Source of the DNA: Gelatoporia subvermispora B
Taxonomy: Eukaryota > Basidiomycota > Agaricomycetes > Polyporales > Gelatoporiaceae
Direction of reading: 5' to 3'
Assembly: GCA_000320605.2 (NCBI GenBank)
Contig: KB445815.1
Coordinates: 106,970-170,969 of the forward strand
Length of the DNA: 64,000 bases
Made by a program: the position numbers and the translations under genes. The notes under the pieces were generated by a model. The model saw nothing but the letters and a program-made list of their open reading frames with translations, ran no database searches and had not been told where the DNA came from. Shown piece by piece: positions 60,991 to 64,000 of the stretch (position 1 is the stretch's first letter; the number at the start of each line of letters is the position of its first letter).

Positions 60991-62428
60991 TTAGACGATG
61001 TCCCAGAGCTCTTCGAGCGCACAGCAGAACTGCGAGAATCTCGGATCAGCACGGTGGAGAGATAATGAATATGGCGCTTCCTCACCTTGCCGCAGGCTAC
61101 AGACGCGCTTAGGGGGAAGTCACTGATACTGATCTTCTCGTCAACGACCGAGTCCGCAAAGTCGTCCCGCCCGCGAGCCATCGCGCCGACAAAGACAGCG
61201 ATGTTGTGTGTCTCGGGAAGCGTAGGCAGGTACTTGGACAATCTCATCGTCGGCGCATCGCCCGAGAGCGCTGAAAGATCTCGGCGTCAGTACGAGGCAG
61301 CGTGAAAAAGGGGCAAGTGAACATACTGAGTTTGATGGTGTTGGGCGGCAGGTGGTCGGTCACCGGATTCTGGCGCCGGGTCAGCAAGAAGACGTGAGCG
61401 TGGGCAGGGGAGATTACACACCTTGATGACCTTGAGCAGCTTCTCTGGCCCGTTCACACCCCGAATGGACAGCTTGTGCAGGAGTTGCACTGGATGGCGC
61501 GATGCGTCAGACCATGAATCATGAATAATAAACCCGAAGCGCATCGGGCAGAAGAGTGGACAAGAGAACGCACCCATGAGCCCGCTGAAGCGCTTGAATG
61601 TCCGCGGGATGCGCACGTGGGGGTTAACCTCGATGAGGACACCTTTGGCTGTGTGAATGTACACCTGGAGCAGCCCAGCCTTGTTGAGCGGGGAGTCAAG
61701 CAGCGTCAATAGGCACTGCGCAGGGAATGAGCAAAAATCAGGAGATAGTATGACTGTGATCTCACCTGGTGGGTGATGTCCGGCCGCGCATCAGCGATGT
61801 CTCTGCCCGTCTTCGCCAGGATGCCCTGATGGTCGTCGCAGTTAAGCAGGGCGTACTTGACGTCGCCCTCGCGCCCACCCTTACGCCCCCCGCTGGTGAC
61901 CCGGTACGCCTCAAGACAGGCCTGCTCAAGGATAACATAGAGCCTCCGCTGAGTTGCATTGGGGCCTGCCCGGGGTACGTGCGCCTGCACTGGGAGCATG
62001 TGTGGGTTGGGTGCCTGGTAAAGGGGGTTGTTCGTCGCCATCTTTCGTGTCTTGGACGTAGGAAGGGGCTTCGTGGGGCGTTCCTGTGCAGGTGCGGGGG
62101 CGGCGGCAGAGGTCGCGTTGCCTTTTGAGGACACAAAAACTTTTGAAGCGGGGCTCGCTGCCGCATCCTCCGCTACGCCAGCCTCTGCCACGGCGCCGTC
62201 GACGTCCATCTCCCCCTCTGAGCTCGCTGATGAGCCCGACGAGCTGTCTGAGCGCCGCCGCCGCGGCTGCCGCTCGTTTGGCGGAGTCGATTTCGGCCGA
62301 GGCGGGGCCTCGCCCGTGGGGACTTGCTCTGCAGCCGCCGCGGCTACGATGAGGGGCAGTACGCCTGCGCCCGAGTGGCGACGGCGGCGGGAAACGGGCT
62401 GCGCAAGTTGAGCAGAGTCGGCAGACAT
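60991..62428 (-). CDS. EMG1: 18S rRNA pseudouridine N1-methyltransferase EMG1/NEP1
   Basis: Six exons, 62428-61766, 61715-61574, 61489-61422, 61369-61327, 61270-61086 and 61029-60991, total 1140 nt (379 aa) in frame. The N-terminal extension of about 140 residues is low-complexity ([20 protein letters not shown]) and fungal-specific in length. The SPOUT methyltransferase core follows: [106 protein letters not shown]. The enzyme methylates a hypermodified uridine in 18S rRNA and is needed for small-subunit assembly in the nucleolus. The last exon, of 13 codons, ends with LEELWDIV, the typical C-terminus. Confidence 0.95.
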
Positions 62429-62878
62429 CGTGGAGAGCAGAGGAGGTGAGGGGAGGAGAGAGAGAAAAGAAATGAGCGAATGCTACGATTCCGGAGAGTA
62501 AATCGACGCTGGGACGTGTGCAAACCGCCAGATCTCCAGCGCCTAATGGGCCCATCCGACATGTCGCAGAACTCGAGCCACCCTCAGCCGCCCTCCTCTC
62601 CTTCCTGCTCCTGTTTGCATCCTCCCCTCTCCATCCCAGACACTCGCACAAAATAACTCGCAGTCCCGTAAATTGCCTATCTCCCCCGCCCGCGGCGCAG
62701 GTCATCAGATATACATGCACCATCTGCTCCTGCGACTCCCGCTCGGGCGACCGAAAGAGTGCCCGCCATGATGTACACTCGTACTCAGCCTTTGTCATCT
62801 GCCCATGAATCCCGTGAACCCGTGGCCTGACCAGAGAGATCCGCCGCCTTCTCATGAGCAGTATCTGCAACCGGCACG
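62429..62878. other. Intergenic, EMG1 promoter and 3' flank of the UPRT gene
   Basis: A 450 bp gap between two minus-strand genes. It is CT-rich on the plus strand around 62570-62650. No gene seen. Confidence 0.5.

Positions 62879-64000
<1,122 letters not shown>

Overview
The window reads as nuclear DNA of a filamentous basidiomycete, most likely an Agaricomycete (polypore-like). The genes are split by many 50-75 bp GT-AG introns. The conserved proteins are eukaryotic (CCT2, ADE2, SEC14, EMG1, RQC1/TCF25, SAMHD1, PMT1), and there are expanded cytochrome P450 and F-box families, a GPI-type serine-rich cupredoxin and a membrane-anchored GH5 exo-glucanase. I saw no tRNA, rRNA, CRISPR array, intact transposon or viral gene.

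Layout. 0.4-1.6 kb: a secreted Cys-rich protein with a TATA box. 1.8-6.1 kb: two tandem F-box/LRR-like paralogues whose upstream DNA is duplicated too. 7.1-9.2 kb: CCT2 chaperonin subunit, divergent from PMT1 O-mannosyltransferase (9.6-12.8 kb). 13.3-20.6 kb: a decayed P450 pseudogene and an intact P450 facing away from each other across 2.9 kb of apparently empty DNA. 21.3-26.9 kb: serine-rich cupredoxin, RSA3-type ribosome-assembly protein, and ADE2. 27.2-30.3 kb: GH5 exo-beta-1,3-glucanase. 32.6-37.7 kb: two tandem intact P450s. 38.6-51.4 kb: RQC1/TCF25, a WD40 plus inositol-5-phosphatase fusion, a mitochondrial-type PPR protein and a SAMHD1-like dNTPase. 53.5-57.9 kb: an OrdA/CYP2-like P450 convergent with a short-chain dehydrogenase. 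59.2-64 kb: SEC14, EMG1/NEP1 and the 3' part of uracil phosphoribosyltransferase.

The accessory theme is birth and death of genes. Four P450s share one 12-exon plan, exon for exon to the nucleotide except where the pseudogene is damaged. One has lost its heme cysteine and carries at least two frameshifts, and two others are near-identical at their 3' ends. The housekeeping genes cover protein folding, ribosome biogenesis and quality control, purine and pyrimidine metabolism, and lipid signalling. They look independently placed rather than forming a pathway cluster. No core secondary-metabolite enzyme (PKS, NRPS, terpene cyclase) was seen, so I do not call a biosynthetic cluster.

Exon joins were worked out by eye from splice signals, reading phase and family knowledge. 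Where the summed exons give an unbroken frame I say so. Poorly resolved ends are flagged.
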